From Clostridiales bacterium (GTDB lineage: Bacteria; Bacillota_A; Clostridia; Oscillospirales; Acutalibacteraceae): DNA of 5,012 nt. The notes beneath the pieces are model-generated. The model had not been told where the DNA came from, made no database searches, and saw only the letters and a list, made by a program, of their open reading frames with translations. Both the position numbers and the translations under genes were made by a program. Positions 4,979 to 5,012 of the stretch are shown here, piece by piece. The stretch's first letter is position 1; the number at the start of each line of letters is the position of its first letter. Location of the stretch: positions 1-5,012 of the forward strand of contig VSOH01000137.1 in the NCBI GenBank assembly GCA_009774735.1. The letters are read 5' to 3'.

Positions 4979-5012
4979 AAATAAAAAGCTTTAGTGAAAA
5001 TAAAACCGCCGA

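Noticed and set aside
4991..5011. Six-codon carboxy-terminal stub on the minus strand
   Set aside because: Plausible because of the terminator after it, but six codons carry no recognisable sequence, so it is mentioned only with the terminator.

Overview
The window looks like chromosomal DNA from a low-GC, spore-forming Firmicute, most likely a gut-type Clostridia (Oscillospiraceae/Lachnospiraceae-like). The grounds are a sporulation regulator (SpoIIID), strong AAGGAGG ribosome-binding sites, a SAM-I (S-box) riboswitch before metK, and U-tract intrinsic terminators after most genes. The species cannot be fixed from the sequence alone. No mobile element, CRISPR array, tRNA or rRNA is visible.

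Layout. (1) 3-386, plus: the 3' end of a gene whose product carries a DUF5640/lipocalin-like beta-strand domain, followed by a terminator hairpin. (2) 478-735, plus: spoIIID, with a TTG start and a sigma-E-type promoter just upstream. (3) 798-1586, plus: proC, the last enzyme of proline synthesis, ending in a strong 12-bp hairpin that can work in both directions. (4) 1621-1737, minus: a 38-codon frame with its own ribosome-binding site. It looks like the amino-terminal relic of an aminoglycoside-phosphotransferase-family gene. (5) 1796-2974, minus: metK, with its own terminator. (6) 2975-3328: a divergent control region holding the metK ribosome-binding site, the riboswitch terminator and antiterminator, the SAM-I aptamer and the metK promoter. 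It also holds short dyads and tandem repeats and a near-consensus promoter for the next gene. (7) 3329-4891, plus: a 520-residue NAD(P)-dependent epimerase/dehydratase-type SDR with a carboxy-terminal Cys4 zinc-ribbon-like module. (8) 4892-5012: the SDR terminator, then a second hairpin oriented to serve a minus-strand gene that lies almost wholly outside the window.

The genes do not form one pathway. spoIIID and proC are co-directional with a 62-bp gap and no terminator between them, so readthrough is possible, but proC also has a candidate promoter of its own. proC and metK converge on the relic. metK and the SDR diverge from a shared 354-bp region. The best supported regulatory circuit is feedback by S-adenosylmethionine on its own synthetase through a transcription-terminating riboswitch, whose competing helices can be read directly from the bases.

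No clearly new multi-gene system is present. The items most worth a second look are the SDR and zinc-ribbon fusion, the APH-like relic between proC and metK, and the repeat-rich control region of the SDR gene.
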